A DNA stretch of 64,000 nt from Torulaspora globosa (lineage: Eukaryota; Ascomycota; Saccharomycetes; Saccharomycetales; Saccharomycetaceae): contig NC_050728.1 in the NCBI RefSeq assembly GCF_014133895.1, positions 992,001 to 1,056,000 of the forward strand. Direction: 5' to 3'. A program made the translations under genes and the position numbers. Below, one piece after another: positions 19,037 through 28,726 of this stretch (position 1 is its first letter; the number at the start of each line of letters is the position of its first letter). The notes below the pieces were generated by a model. It saw only the letters and a list, made by a program, of their open reading frames with translations, did no database searches and was not told the origin of the DNA.

Positions 19037-20812
19037 TTAGAGTGTCCCATTCAGGATGGAGCTGATCCCCGGAAGTGGTGTTGTAGTTGAAGTGTGAGGA
19101 TGCTGAGTTCTAGGTTTCTGAGCGTGATAGCTCCTGAAATCATTCTTATTTTCGTTGATACCCTCGATACGCAGGCGGTTATCGGCAGATGTGGGTGCAT
19201 CGTCATTCGTTGTAGTTGAAGATATTATTGAAGCAGGAGTATTCTCCTTCGACATCGACGGAAGAGGTATTGACTGGTGCAATGGATCCACACCTTCATC
19301 ATAACCATCATGATGATTGTGTTCCGCTTCATCACAGGTATCCTCGTCGATAGCGGTGTCCTCTGGTGTGATAGATTTTCTTGGGGAATGCAAAGGTGAC
19401 TCAGAAGCTTCATTAGATGCTGCAGGAGAGTTTGTCAATGAGAGCGTGTCCAATCTCCATTGAATTTCTTTATCCGTCCTGTTTGGCAGAAGTATAGATA
19501 GTTCCATCATAGACAAATTCCTAGAGCCACTTTCATTCAGCAATTGATCTTCTTCTGTAGACCAGCTTAGCGATTCAGGCATAGCAATATTTTGAGCAAA
19601 CGGCTGGTGCGGATGTAATTGATGTAGCTTTTGTTGTTGCAATTTTGGATGAATCCTTGTATGAGCTCTGGGCATGTGCTGAACGGCGCCTGGCGGAAGA
19701 TCCATGAAGCTAGCAGCTGATGAGGTAGAAGAAGACGACGCTGACCGGCGGGTCCGACTTTTCACGGTAGAATCTCTTCTAGGGCCCTTTGGCGTTGAAG
19801 ACGCAGTTGACATGCCAAACATACCGGTCAACGAAGTTGGAGCAGTGATCATGGAGCCTCTTCGGGAAGGCGTGTTGCTGGAGACGTTGAAAGAAGATCT
19901 TCTCGACCGAGCTGCAAAGGAGTTTTTTCTCGTTTTCGTGGTATTCAATGTGGTGTTCAGCGCCGCGGTTAGATGAGAGGTGGTGCTATTCGTGGCGGCT
20001 GCTAACGGTTGTGCAAACGAGTTCCTTCTTGATTTCACTATAATCTTGGGTATGAAACCGACATTTTCCTCCTCCGCTGGAATCTTGGCCCCGCTGACGA
20101 GGCCGCCGGTGCTGTGATTCGCAGTGCTATAATGACCTAACGAAAAAGAATGCGAATTGGACCTTGCTTTGAAGAAATTGGAGCCTGCTCCATTAGTACT
20201 GTTGATCGACGGGTAATTATTCTGTGCGTTAGACGAAGTCAACGAGAACGTAGACCTCAAGCATGGCAACGATGGCGTTGCAGCAACGGAGTTTGGCGCG
20301 GAAGCAACGCCAGGTTGCAACTTCGGCGGCACAGAGACCGGAATAGCCATGGCTGGCGACCCGCCTCTGCTCTTCTTTTCGTCCTCCGCCGCCGCATTCC
20401 CGCTCCCCGGGAAGTCCGTAACGTCGACATTCGCGGTCTTGTTCGACTTTAAATTACCAGATTTCAACCTTCTCCACCTAAACTGACACGCATTCGGAGT
20501 CCTGTTGGCGAAGTACTGCGATATATCCTTCCACCCCAGCTTTTTCACCTCCTTCAGATGGCGCAACAGGATGTCGTCTTGCGGATCCCACGAAGACGGG
20601 TTCTTGGTCTTATTTTCCGACACCGACGAGCTCTTCTCGCCCGACGATGCGTTTCCCATAGTAGATGTGGTCTCCACCGCGGTCACAGAGACGCTCGCCG
20701 ACGAGCTGCTGCTTTTCAGATGATGCGGGTGCAAGTGCGGGTGTGGATGTGTCCCTAGGATCGACAGATGCGACGACACCGAAGACCCAGCAGTCGATTT
20801 AGCCAACGTCAT
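19037..20812 (-). CDS. DOT6/TOD6: SANT/Myb repressor of ribosome biogenesis genes
   Basis: A 591-residue transcription factor. A Myb/SANT domain lies at about residues 70-120 (SSWDPQDDILLRHLKEVKKL ... NRTPNACQFRWRRLKSG). A second, weaker SANT-like segment lies at about 412-457 (SWSTEEDQLLNES ... NRTDKEIQWRLDTLS). The rest is Ser/Asn/Thr-rich and contains several basic R-R/K-x-S sites such as KSRRNSF, TRKNSF and SRRSSF, which resemble Sch9 or PKA targets. S. cerevisiae Dot6 and Tod6 are ohnologues that bind the PAC box and recruit Rpd3L to repress ribosome biogenesis genes when TORC1 or PKA is low; phosphorylation by Sch9 and PKA inactivates them. This single gene should be the pre-duplication counterpart. 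It shares a divergent promoter with the TatD-family gene. Confidence 0.9.
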   Translation of the reverse strand: MTLAKSTAGSSVSSHLSILGTHPHPHLHPHHLKSSSSSASVSVTAVETTSTMGNASSGEKSSSVSENKTKNPSSWDPQDDILLRHLKEVKKLGWKDISQYFANRTPNACQFRWRRLKSGNLKSNKTANVDVTDFPGSGNAAAEDEKKSRGGSPAMAIPVSVPPKLQPGVASAPNSVAATPSLPCLRSTFSLTSSNAQNNYPSINSTNGAGSNFFKARSNSHSFSLGHYSTANHSTGGLVSGAKIPAEEENVGFIPKIIVKSRRNSFAQPLAAATNSTTSHLTAALNTTLNTTKTRKNSFAARSRRSSFNVSSNTPSRRGSMITAPTSLTGMFGMSTASSTPKGPRRDSTVKSRTRRSASSSSTSSAASFMDLPPGAVQHMPRAHTRIHPKLQQQKLHQLHPHQPFAQNIAMPESLSWSTEEDQLLNESGSRNLSMMELSILLPNRTDKEIQWRLDTLSLTNSPAASNEASESPLHSPRKSITPEDTAIDEDTCDEAEHNHHDGYDEGVDPLHQSIPLPSMSKENTPASIISSTTTNDDAPTSADNRLRIEGINENKNDFRSYHAQKPRTQHPHTSTTTPLPGISSILNGTL

Positions 20813-21014
20813 CTCACCAATTTTAACTCTATATTATCCAAAGCTGATCTATAATCTCGCTGGGCATCAAAATTTCTCCTTCTTTTTCCCTGGCAAAGCT
20901 GTTCAATTCAACTTCAACTTACTGTTTATTGCGATCTAGCCGAAGTGAACCCAACCCAGCTACTCAATACCACCTCCAGCTAGCTCTTGTATTATATTGT
21001 CACCATAATGAGAT

Positions 21015-21173
21015 GCGATGAGGTGGTTCATCGACCAGCTTTTTGTGCGTCGGTGAATAATTTTGAAAAATTTTTGGTCGTTGTCCGGCGGTTTCTAAGC
21101 GATTTGAAAAAATCGTCTAATTCTGGTGAAAATTACCAGGCGATGAGCTGGAAGGTGATGAGATAGGCGATGG
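21015..21173 (+). promoter_or_regulatory. PAC and RRPE cluster
   Basis: Three GATGAG cores in PAC context lie in this divergent promoter: GCGATGAGGT at 21015-21024, GCGATGAGCT at 21140-21149 and GTGATGAGAT at 21155-21164. A further GCGATGG lies at 21167-21173. Between them, TGAAAAATTTT at 21064-21074 matches the RRPE element. PAC plus RRPE is the classic promoter pair of ribosome biogenesis genes. The cluster is 200-360 bp from the DOT6/TOD6 start and about 95-250 bp from the TatD-family start, so it may serve either gene or both. Confidence 0.7.
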
Positions 21174-21267
21174 ATTCTGGAGAACTGGCAGCCCCAGAGC
21201 GTTCAATCAGTTGCTAGGTGGCGGGTTTAGATGGTCTGCAGCGAGCGGTAGTCGGGTAACGATAGAG

Positions 21268-22497
21268 ATGGTGCGATGGTGCGCCAGAGCCGGAGTGATA
21301 TGTCAAAGAGCTGCTGGTGTGGCAGGCGAAGTAATTTGCGAGAAAAGGTACGGGGTACGCAGGATGTGTTCTTACTATGACATTGGTTTGAACCTGACAG
21401 ACCCCATGTACCGCGGGGTGTACAATGGGAAACAGTACCACGAGTCCGATGTGAAGGAGGTGTTGGCTCGAGCGAGCGAGCGTGGGGTCAAGTGTGCGTT
21501 GTTGACAGGCTCGTCTCTCGTAGAGTCGCGGGATGCGGTGGAGCTGGCTCACAGCGACGAGCTGAGCGGAAGTGGCACTCAATTGAAGTATACCGTTGGG
21601 GTTCATCCGTGCTGCGTGAACGAATTTGCCAACCAGGACGCCACTATCGATAATCCGTCTCATGACGAAGCATTGAACCAGGCGTTAGGGCGGAAAGTGT
21701 GGGAGAATCCACAGCAGAGCCATTTGAAACTGAGGGAATTGTATGATCTGATAGAGGAGCGACTTGCGTCAAAGGATGCGAGGTTCGGCGCTGTCGGTGA
21801 AATCGGCCTCGACTATGACAGATTTTACTACTCCGGGAAGGAGATGCAGAGGATCTTTTTCGAAGAGCAGCTGAAATTGAGCTGTCTTATCAGTAATCCG
21901 AAGATGCCGCTCTTCCTGCACATGAGGAACTGTTGCGATGATTTTGTCGCGATAATGAAGAAGTTCATTGATGGATTCCAGGATGAGGAGGACAGATTTG
22001 GGCTAGCCTCGATAGCAGGCGTGGAGAGACCTGTGTTCTACAAGTTTGACCCGGAAAGGATGTTTGTCACCCATTCATTCACTGGCTCTGTGGGTGATCT
22101 TGAGAAGATACTGGCGCTGTCGCCGCATAGCTACATCGGCATGAACGGTTGTTCGCTCAAATCTGAAGAAAACATCGATTGTGCAGAAGCAGTGCCCATC
22201 GAAAGGCTATTGTTGGAGACTGACGCACCGTGGTGTGATATTAGAAGAACACATAGTTCATTTCGGTTCTTGACCGGGTACGAACCTCCCTATAGGTCGG
22301 TAAAGAGAGATAAGCTCTCAAAAGTGTCCCAAGATGATAGATTGAAAACTATGGTCAAGGGCAGAAATGAACCCTGCACAATGGAGCAAGTGGCTATAGT
22401 AGTTGCAAACGTCAAGAATATACCTTTAAAACATTTAGTGGAAACCGTTTGGGATAACAGCTGTCGGGTATACGGTGGTGTAAGCACCTCTGGCTGA
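21268..22497 (+). CDS. TatD-family metal-dependent hydrolase (YBL055C-like)
   Basis: A 409-residue protein of the TatD DNase family, homologous to S. cerevisiae YBL055C (418 residues), a 3'-5' exonuclease and endonuclease linked to DNA breakdown in apoptosis. Metal-binding features of the amidohydrolase fold are visible: VGVHPCC, GEIGLDYDRF, LFLHMR, VTHSFTGS and LLLETDAPWC. The start is uncertain. The ATG at 21268 gives an N-terminus rich in Arg, Ala and Cys without acids for the first 19 residues, which could direct import to mitochondria; the ATG at 21364 (MCSYYDIGLNLTD) would give a cytosolic form beginning at the conserved core. The gene is transcribed away from DOT6/TOD6 as in S. cerevisiae. 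Confidence 0.9.
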   Translation: MVRWCARAGVICQRAAGVAGEVICEKRYGVRRMCSYYDIGLNLTDPMYRGVYNGKQYHESDVKEVLARASERGVKCALLTGSSLVESRDAVELAHSDELSGSGTQLKYTVGVHPCCVNEFANQDATIDNPSHDEALNQALGRKVWENPQQSHLKLRELYDLIEERLASKDARFGAVGEIGLDYDRFYYSGKEMQRIFFEEQLKLSCLISNPKMPLFLHMRNCCDDFVAIMKKFIDGFQDEEDRFGLASIAGVERPVFYKFDPERMFVTHSFTGSVGDLEKILALSPHSYIGMNGCSLKSEENIDCAEAVPIERLLLETDAPWCDIRRTHSSFRFLTGYEPPYRSVKRDKLSKVSQDDRLKTMVKGRNEPCTMEQVAIVVANVKNIPLKHLVETVWDNSCRVYGGVSTSG

Positions 22498-22618
22498 ATG
22501 CACCATTAAACCTCATTTTTATCGCTTTATTAATATTAATTATATTATACGTCGCATTGCAAAAGTGAAAGTAGTGTACGATGTTGCGGACCATTGAGAG
22601 TAGACGTCAAGCAGTATT

Positions 22619-24046
22619 TCAAATTTCTTCGATCTTTTTGTCGTTCTTGGCGGAATCTTGCGGATCTTTGTCCTCATCCTCTTCAGGGACCATCTCACCA
22701 GCTGCTGCGTTGCTCAATGAGGCTAGCATGTCAGTCAAGGCCGATCCGTGAATATAGGAGACGTTATTCGGCCCTTGACTTATCTGTATACCGCCTGCCC
22801 CCAGTAGAGCCTCCAGGGAGAAAAGGTCCACTGGGCCGTTAGCGCTACTACCGGCCTGCTGGGGGCCGCGTCTGTTTATATTGCTCGTAACTGCATCAGA
22901 ATCTGTGTCAGTATCGTCAATTTCCATGTTATCATGATCGTTGTTGTTTCCACTTCCCCCGGCGCTTCTCAGGTTTTGAGCAGAGTTCTCCTGCGAAAAG
23001 CGATCCTGCGGATGTTTCGTTGTCACTTCAAAAATACTGGCATCATCCTTCGGAAAGTGGTAGTAGGTGAACACTTGTCTTCTTCTCTTCTCAAAGGAGA
23101 CTTCGATGTTGTAGTTCTTGGCTCTTATACGTTCAAACCATTGTCCCACTGTCTCGCCATCCTTCAGCAAAGCCACAACCGAGATACTCATATTATCACA
23201 ACCAATACCAGTACCTTCTGTTGTTGGGGAGCAGCAAACGTCAATAATTCTCGAGGAGATGTCGTTCAGCGTCATGTCGCCCTTGGAAATACCGTAGTGA
23301 ACCAAATCAACACAATCCTGAGACGATAAACAATCCCATATACCATCGCAAGCCAACACGACGAACTCATCATCATCGTAGTTCAATTCATGCTCTATAA
23401 TGTCCGGGACCGCAGTAACTATCTGCTCGTGGGGCGCCAACTCCGAGTTGGACTTGAACTCAAAATCACCAATCGCACGAGACAGTGCCAAGTTACCATT
23501 CACACGACCCATTTCGACAAAACCCTTTGCAGCGATAATTCGCGATCTCTCGCTTGCCAAAGTAGGCTTGTGATCGTACGAAAGCGCCTTAGCCCTGCCC
23601 TTCACCGATATAACAGTTCTACTGTCGCCAGAGTTACCACAGACCAATTTCTTCTGCAGCTTAGACACCAAAATCGAAGTGGCTGTGCATCCGCTGTAAT
23701 CGTTTCGCAATACAGGATCCTTCAGAAGATCTTCATCTGTCTGCAGATACGTATCGATCAAAGCCTGGCTCAGATTCCCACTTTTGAAAGATTTCTGTCT
23801 CTGCAAAATAGACGGAATTTTCTCACCACAGTATTGCGCCACACTGGCACCGCCATGACCATCAAATATACTATATAACGCAATATGGTCTTTATCCGAC
23901 GCATTCAACACGTTTGGTTGAACCACATGTGCGTCTTCCATCGACATACGCCAACCCTGCATCGCGCATAGCCCAAAGGCGGTCAAACGGTCCTCACCAG
24001 AGTGGTGCTCCTTGTCGATAACCGGATTCGACAGTATTTGACCCAT
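22619..24046 (-). CDS. PTC2/PTC3: Type 2C protein phosphatase
   Basis: A 475-residue PP2C. It starts MGQILSNPV, where Gly2 may be myristoylated. Metal-binding motifs of the family are present: [55 protein letters not shown] and [13 protein letters not shown]. cerevisiae Ptc2 and Ptc3 are ohnologues that dephosphorylate Cdc28 at Thr169, Rad53 in checkpoint recovery, and Hog1. The C-terminal 130 residues are polar and acidic, as in Ptc2/3. One gene here stands for the pair and sits between the TatD-family gene and TRP2, which combines the YBL055C-YBL056W and YER089C-YER090W neighbourhoods. Confidence 0.94.
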   Translation of the reverse strand: MGQILSNPVIDKEHHSGEDRLTAFGLCAMQGWRMSMEDAHVVQPNVLNASDKDHIALYSIFDGHGGASVAQYCGEKIPSILQRQKSFKSGNLSQALIDTYLQTDEDLLKDPVLRNDYSGCTATSILVSKLQKKLVCGNSGDSRTVISVKGRAKALSYDHKPTLASERSRIIAAKGFVEMGRVNGNLALSRAIGDFEFKSNSELAPHEQIVTAVPDIIEHELNYDDDEFVVLACDGIWDCLSSQDCVDLVHYGISKGDMTLNDISSRIIDVCCSPTTEGTGIGCDNMSISVVALLKDGETVGQWFERIRAKNYNIEVSFEKRRRQVFTYYHFPKDDASIFEVTTKHPQDRFSQENSAQNLRSAGGSGNNNDHDNMEIDDTDTDSDAVTSNINRRGPQQAGSSANGPVDLFSLEALLGAGGIQISQGPNNVSYIHGSALTDMLASLSNAAAGEMVPEEDEDKDPQDSAKNDKKIEEI

Positions 24047-24449
24047 TCTTCAAAGAATGAAACAGAAAACAATAGGAAGAGGAACAAAGGAAAACCGCTC
24101 TTTTCCAGCAACTAAACAACAAACACCAAAATCAACTAATTGACCCGTAATTAACCCTTCTAGGACCCTTCAGTATCGATTTGACAGCCTTTATTCAATC
24201 CTCAGAATCGCCACTGAAGCTTATAGTCCCAGCTAATCCCCCTTATCTTGTTGAACTGAAAAGCTCGAATTATTATCGTCTGATACGAATTTTTTTTCAG
24301 GAACCAAAAAATTTTGGCCATCGATGAGTCAGTTTGGACCTACAATTTAGACCAATTGTGAGCTACAAAAGAGGTCTTGCTGGCTGCTCAACGGTTGTTA
24401 CAGTCGTAGCTCGCTTATAAACTGTTAATAGTTTTTTTTTGGAGCGAAA
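24047..24449. promoter_or_regulatory. Divergent promoter PTC2/3 - TRP2 with Gcn4-type site
   Basis: 0.4 kb divergent region. TGAGTCA at 24325-24331 lies 119 bp before the TRP2 ATG, a good position for Gcn4 activation. An A/T-rich stretch (AAAAAATTTTGG at about 24306) precedes it and a run of nine T lies near 24432, typical of yeast promoters. Confidence 0.55.
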
Positions 24450-25967
24450 ATGGTTTCCTTTAAGGTGCAGCCGGATGTGGAAAGCTTGCGCCAGTTGCAA
24501 AGCCAAAATGATGCGAGTGTGAACATGTATCCCGTTTATGCTTTCCTTACTGGGGTGGATTTGACTCCGCATGTGGCATATCTGAGATTAGCTCAGTTGA
24601 ATAATCCGGAAAGGTCTCCGTCGTTTCTGCTGGAGAGTGCCAAATCTACCACTGAACTGGATAGATACTCGTTTATTGGTGTTTCTCCACGTAAAGTCAT
24701 TAAAACGGGGCCCACTGAGGGTGTGGAAGTCGATCCGTTGGTCGTGCTGGAGGAAGAGATGTCAAATTACAAGGTTGCAGAGAACGTGCCGGGTTTGCCC
24801 AAACTGAATGGCGGTGCCATTGGCTATATCTCGTACGATTGTGTGCGGTACTTCGAGCCAAAGACTGCGAGGCCGTTGAAGGATGTGCTGAAAGTGCCAG
24901 AGGCCTACTTGATGTTGTGCGACACGATAGTGGCGTTCGATCATGTTTTCCAGAGATTCCAGATTATCCACAACATCAACACTAAGGAAACGTCGCTGGA
25001 GGAAGGATACCAAGCGGCAGCCGATGTCATCAGGGACATTGTCAAGAGGCTGACGGATCTTGAATCACCAATTCCGTATCCCCATCAGCCACCGATCAAG
25101 CTAGAGCAGGACTTCAAGTCTAATATTGGTCAGGAAGGCTATGAAAACCATGTAAGGACGCTCAAGGCCCACATCAAGGAGGGTGATATCATACAGGCTG
25201 TGCCATCCCAGAGAGTGGCCAGACCGACCTCTTTGCATCCCTTCAACATCTACAGGCGTCTTAGAACAGTCAATCCTTCTCCGTACCTCTTCTACATCGA
25301 TTGCTTGGAGTTCCAGATCATTGGAGCTTCGCCTGAATTGTTGTGCAAATCCGACAACAAGAATAAGGTCGTCACTCACCCAATTGCTGGCACCATCGGC
25401 AGGGGTTCCACGGCGGATGAAGACGACGTGCTCGCCGAGCAACTGAAGGGCTCAATAAAGGATCGCGCTGAGCACATCATGTTGGTTGACTTGGCTAGAA
25501 ATGACGTTAACAGAGTCTGTGATCCAAAAACAACCAGTGTCGATAAACTGCTGACAGTGGAGAAATTCTCGCATGTGCAACATTTGGTTTCTCAAGTAAG
25601 TGGTACTCTGAGAAAGGATAAGACCAGATTTGACGCCTTGAGATCCATTTTCCCAGCAGGTACTGTTAGCGGAGCTCCAAAGGTTAAAGCAATGGAACTC
25701 ATCGCTGAGCTTGAGGGCGAAAGACGTGGTGTCTATGCAGGCGCTGTGGGCCACTGGTCTTACGATGGCAAAACAATGGACACATGTATTGCTCTCAGGA
25801 CAATGGTATATAAAGATGGCGTCGCCTATTTGCAAGCAGGTGGTGGGATTGTTTACGATTCTGATGAGTATGACGAGTACATTGAAACTATGAACAAGAT
25901 GATGGCAAACAACACAACAATTGTGCAAGCTGAGGAAATTTGGGCCGGTCGTGTTGGAAGCGCTTGA
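24450..25967 (+). CDS. TRP2: Anthranilate synthase component I
   Basis: A 505-residue chorismate-binding enzyme, close to S. cerevisiae Trp2 (507). With the glutamine amidotransferase part of Trp3 it turns chorismate into anthranilate, the first step of tryptophan synthesis. The N-terminal domain holds the feedback motif LLES (residues 60-63). The C-terminal catalytic domain includes PSQRV, GASPELL, HPIAGTIGRG, LVDLARNDV, TVSGAPKVKAMELI and RRGVYAGAVGH. All catalytic blocks are intact. It is transcribed away from PTC2/3 and followed by PTH2 243 bp downstream on the same strand. Confidence 0.97.
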   Translation: MVSFKVQPDVESLRQLQSQNDASVNMYPVYAFLTGVDLTPHVAYLRLAQLNNPERSPSFLLESAKSTTELDRYSFIGVSPRKVIKTGPTEGVEVDPLVVLEEEMSNYKVAENVPGLPKLNGGAIGYISYDCVRYFEPKTARPLKDVLKVPEAYLMLCDTIVAFDHVFQRFQIIHNINTKETSLEEGYQAAADVIRDIVKRLTDLESPIPYPHQPPIKLEQDFKSNIGQEGYENHVRTLKAHIKEGDIIQAVPSQRVARPTSLHPFNIYRRLRTVNPSPYLFYIDCLEFQIIGASPELLCKSDNKNKVVTHPIAGTIGRGSTADEDDVLAEQLKGSIKDRAEHIMLVDLARNDVNRVCDPKTTSVDKLLTVEKFSHVQHLVSQVSGTLRKDKTRFDALRSIFPAGTVSGAPKVKAMELIAELEGERRGVYAGAVGHWSYDGKTMDTCIALRTMVYKDGVAYLQAGGGIVYDSDEYDEYIETMNKMMANNTTIVQAEEIWAGRVGSA

Positions 25968-26210
25968 ACTTCCATGAAAACTTAGCGTATATATACGAAA
26001 CCGTCAATTAGAGACTGCCTAATAGCATAAAATCTGCCAAATATAAACACAAATCTATAGAATGCAATTATGATCCTACTTAACTCTTTTTCCTCGACTT
26101 TTGATGATCTGAAAGGCGCTATGTTAAGCAATTTTTCACTTAAATCTAACTTTGATCTACGCTGTACCTTACTTCCCGACAGAAGTCATTAGACTGGCAT
26201 CGCCCCAACG

Positions 26211-26846
26211 ATGAATCAATCAAATTCGAATTTCCCGGTATTTTTCGTTATTGCAGCTGCTTCTCTAGTCACTGGCTATTATTTAGGCCAAATCCTTCCA
26301 TCTGCTTCAAGAACTGGACAAGTGCAGCAGATACTGAGGCAATGCAAGCAAAAGGCTGAGTCAGATAGCAATGGATCTGAAAATGAGAATAATGACTACG
26401 ATGATGATGAAGGTTATGAAGAAGAGGAAGATGACGAGTTCGAAATCAATTCACTTTCGCTGAACGATGTGCCTGGAGAAGTAAGGATGGCTCTAGTGAT
26501 TCGCCAGGATCTTGGGATGCAAAAGGGCAAGATAGCTGCCCAATGCTGCCACGCAGCACTTTCCTGTTTTCGTATGATTGCTTGCGATCCGAACCGCGAG
26601 TCATATAATCCTCAGATGGTCCAAAGATGGCTGAGACGCGGACAAGCAAAGATAACTCTTAAATGTCCCGATAAAGAGACTATGGATGAGCTCTATGCAA
26701 AGGCCATTTCGCTTGGAGTTAATGCATGTGTAATACATGATGCAGGCAGGACACAGATAGCAGCTGGGAGCGCAACGGTCTTGGGAGTGGGGCCGGCTCC
26801 AAAGGCTGTTCTAGATCAGATAACTGGTGAGTTGAAGTTGTATTAG
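26211..26846 (+). CDS. PTH2: Peptidyl-tRNA hydrolase 2
   Basis: A 211-residue protein with an N-terminal hydrophobic anchor (VFFVIAAASLVTGYYLG, about residues 10-26), a very acidic linker (about residues 52-78, rich in Asp, Glu and Tyr), and the C-terminal Pth2 domain of about 115 residues. The domain shows VRMALVIRQDLGMQKGKIAAQCCHAAL and ends with VIHDAGRTQIAAGSATVLGVGPAP. Pth2 releases tRNA from stalled peptidyl-tRNA; the yeast enzyme is anchored at the mitochondrial outer membrane and also modulates ubiquitin-receptor function. It lies tail to tail with SHP1 (75 bp apart), as YBL057C and YBL058W do. Confidence 0.95.
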   Translation: MNQSNSNFPVFFVIAAASLVTGYYLGQILPSASRTGQVQQILRQCKQKAESDSNGSENENNDYDDDEGYEEEEDDEFEINSLSLNDVPGEVRMALVIRQDLGMQKGKIAAQCCHAALSCFRMIACDPNRESYNPQMVQRWLRRGQAKITLKCPDKETMDELYAKAISLGVNACVIHDAGRTQIAAGSATVLGVGPAPKAVLDQITGELKLY

Positions 26847-26921
26847 TTGCAAATTATATATCTTTGCAAGAAGGAAACAAAAGCGCGGAGCCCTATGTAG
26901 AATACGTCGACCTAGAACTCT

Positions 26922-28085
26922 CTACAGCCACCTTTGCAAAACGACCGTGTTGATGAGATCAGCCTCTTTTAGAGTTGCGTCGAAGTTCTCGAGTGGCTTG
27001 ACTGGAAAAGCATAGTTCAGCGTGAATTTTCTTGCCTTATCCTGTGTGTTTTCCTTGACGTGATCGTATAAGTGCTGAACTGTATCTGTGGCATTACAGC
27101 GGAAGACCTCTCTTTTGCCACTGGCGTACCTTATTTGAACTGAGGAATCACCTCTTGGGGTCGGCTGCCTTTCGGCATCGTCGACAGCACTCTTCTGTTC
27201 AATACCATCTCTAGGGGACGCTGGTTCTACGCTCGAAGTCTCAGACTCGCCAGGAATTGGAGAACCCAGTCTTTGTCCCTGACCTTGAAACCCTCCCAAC
27301 TTCCTTTTTGGAGGTCTGAACGACTCTTCCATTTTCTTGTAAACGTTCACATCCACTTCCTGTCCGAATTGCACATCCAAAAGCTTCAATGGCGCCCTTC
27401 CTTGGTTCAACTCGTTTAGATAAAAGCTGTTTGCAGGATCATCATAGCGGTAAAGCGGGCCATCCCCGACCTGAAATCCCTCTTTCCAGAACGTTATCTC
27501 CCTGGTGACTTTTTGTGGCCTGGATGGTAATTCTTCTTCCTTTAGATCTTCCACCACTTGATTGGGCGAATCGACGCTGGAACCCAGTTTATAGCCTCTG
27601 CCCGTGAAATGATGAACAGGCCCCTCTTCTGATGATCCTTCTGCCTGCTGCTGTGCTCCCCTTCTGGCCTTCTCAAAAAGGTCTCTAATCAGAGAGTTCG
27701 AGTCATTGGGATCTGTCACTTCCAGACCTGATGTCTCGCCACCAGCAAAAGTGTTTCTATTCTGGTCGTCCTCATCGTCTTCAGCCGCCTGTCCACGAAC
27801 CATGTCCGAGAAGCTCATGAATTTTGGCCTACTACCACTGCCAGCGCTAGCCGCATTCCCGGATTGACCCGAAACTGTAGAAGATGTCCCGCTAACCGGC
27901 GTTCTTTCCGGCACGGGACTCTGACTTGCCGGGTTCTCTGCAGGAGAACCTGATTGTGCTGCATAGTACGCATTCAGAGCTTCGCCAAGATCTCCGAACT
28001 CCTCCAAATACCGCTGGGCAACGCCAAAGGAACAATTGGCCAAAGCCATAAATTGCTGGATGCGATCATCGCTGACACCAGACAT
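26922..28085 (-). CDS. SHP1: UBX-domain cofactor of Cdc48 (p47 family)
   Basis: A 387-residue protein with the three-domain plan of p47: an N-terminal UBA (about residues 5-45), a central SEP domain (about 190-265, with ITFWKEGFQVGDGPLYRYDDP) and a C-terminal UBX (about 308-387, with FRCNATDTVQHLYDHV). Shp1 links the AAA ATPase Cdc48 to ubiquitylated clients and also activates protein phosphatase 1 (Glc7). The linker between UBA and SEP is acidic and holds FTGRGYKLGSS, the short SHP-type motif that binds the Cdc48 body. It is slightly shorter than S. cerevisiae Shp1 (423). A PACE element lies about 100 bp upstream. Confidence 0.95.
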   Translation of the reverse strand: MSGVSDDRIQQFMALANCSFGVAQRYLEEFGDLGEALNAYYAAQSGSPAENPASQSPVPERTPVSGTSSTVSGQSGNAASAGSGSRPKFMSFSDMVRGQAAEDDEDDQNRNTFAGGETSGLEVTDPNDSNSLIRDLFEKARRGAQQQAEGSSEEGPVHHFTGRGYKLGSSVDSPNQVVEDLKEEELPSRPQKVTREITFWKEGFQVGDGPLYRYDDPANSFYLNELNQGRAPLKLLDVQFGQEVDVNVYKKMEESFRPPKRKLGGFQGQGQRLGSPIPGESETSSVEPASPRDGIEQKSAVDDAERQPTPRGDSSVQIRYASGKREVFRCNATDTVQHLYDHVKENTQDKARKFTLNYAFPVKPLENFDATLKEADLINTVVLQRWL

Positions 28086-28726
28086 TGCAATGAGAGAACG
28101 TTAGTAGGCGATGCACCCTTCTCCCCATCCACCTTTACCTTCTAAATCGTACCTCTTGAATCTTAAAGCACTTTACCCTGCGATTTTGCCACCCCTGCCG
28201 CTCCTCACGTGACACCATCAACCCTCTCAGCTGAGCCATAGCCGCCGAGGTCTTCGATCGCAATACAGCTTCGTCCAGCAGCTCCCATCGAATATGATTC
28301 AGCGTAATCATTATGGTCGCTGCCATCGTAGTATATCGGCGGCAATACTCTTAGCGGCTATCCGCCACTCCAAAGAAAAGGATCCACCAGATCGCTCTTC
28401 CGATACAGTTGACGGCACTGGATTTCACAACCCTCATCTTAGCCTTCTTATGGCTCGACTAAGCGTCTCTTTCTCTTCCTTCTCTTCTCTGTCTTTAAAG
28501 ATTGTGAAGAGTAAAAACAATGAAGTGGCCTCCAGGGCGAATGTTGAATGCGCTATAGATATTATACAAGGGGGTTTTGATGGATATATGAAAACAAAGA
28601 AAAACAAACAAGACAAAGCACCGATGTTGAATCCCAAATGAGCGCCAATCGATTAAGATCGAGCGTTCATGTAAACTTGCTCATGATAGGAAATAAAATA
28701 ATCGCAAGTTAGCAGTAATTGTGGCC
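28086..28726. other. Intergenic, SHP1 upstream to MET6 3' end
   Basis: 0.64 kb without a supported gene. Two motifs stand out on the SHP1 side: a PACE box (see separate entry) and CACGTG at about 28207. Short open frames near 28135-28640 show no family. The right part is A/T-rich, as expected for the MET6 terminator. Confidence 0.4.
28185..28193 (-). promoter_or_regulatory. PACE element (Rpn4 site) upstream of SHP1
   Basis: GGTGGCAAA on the minus strand, the exact Rpn4 proteasome-associated control element, lies 100 bp before the SHP1 start and in the direction of SHP1. Rpn4 drives proteasome genes and several ubiquitin-pathway genes in S. cerevisiae. Confidence 0.7.
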
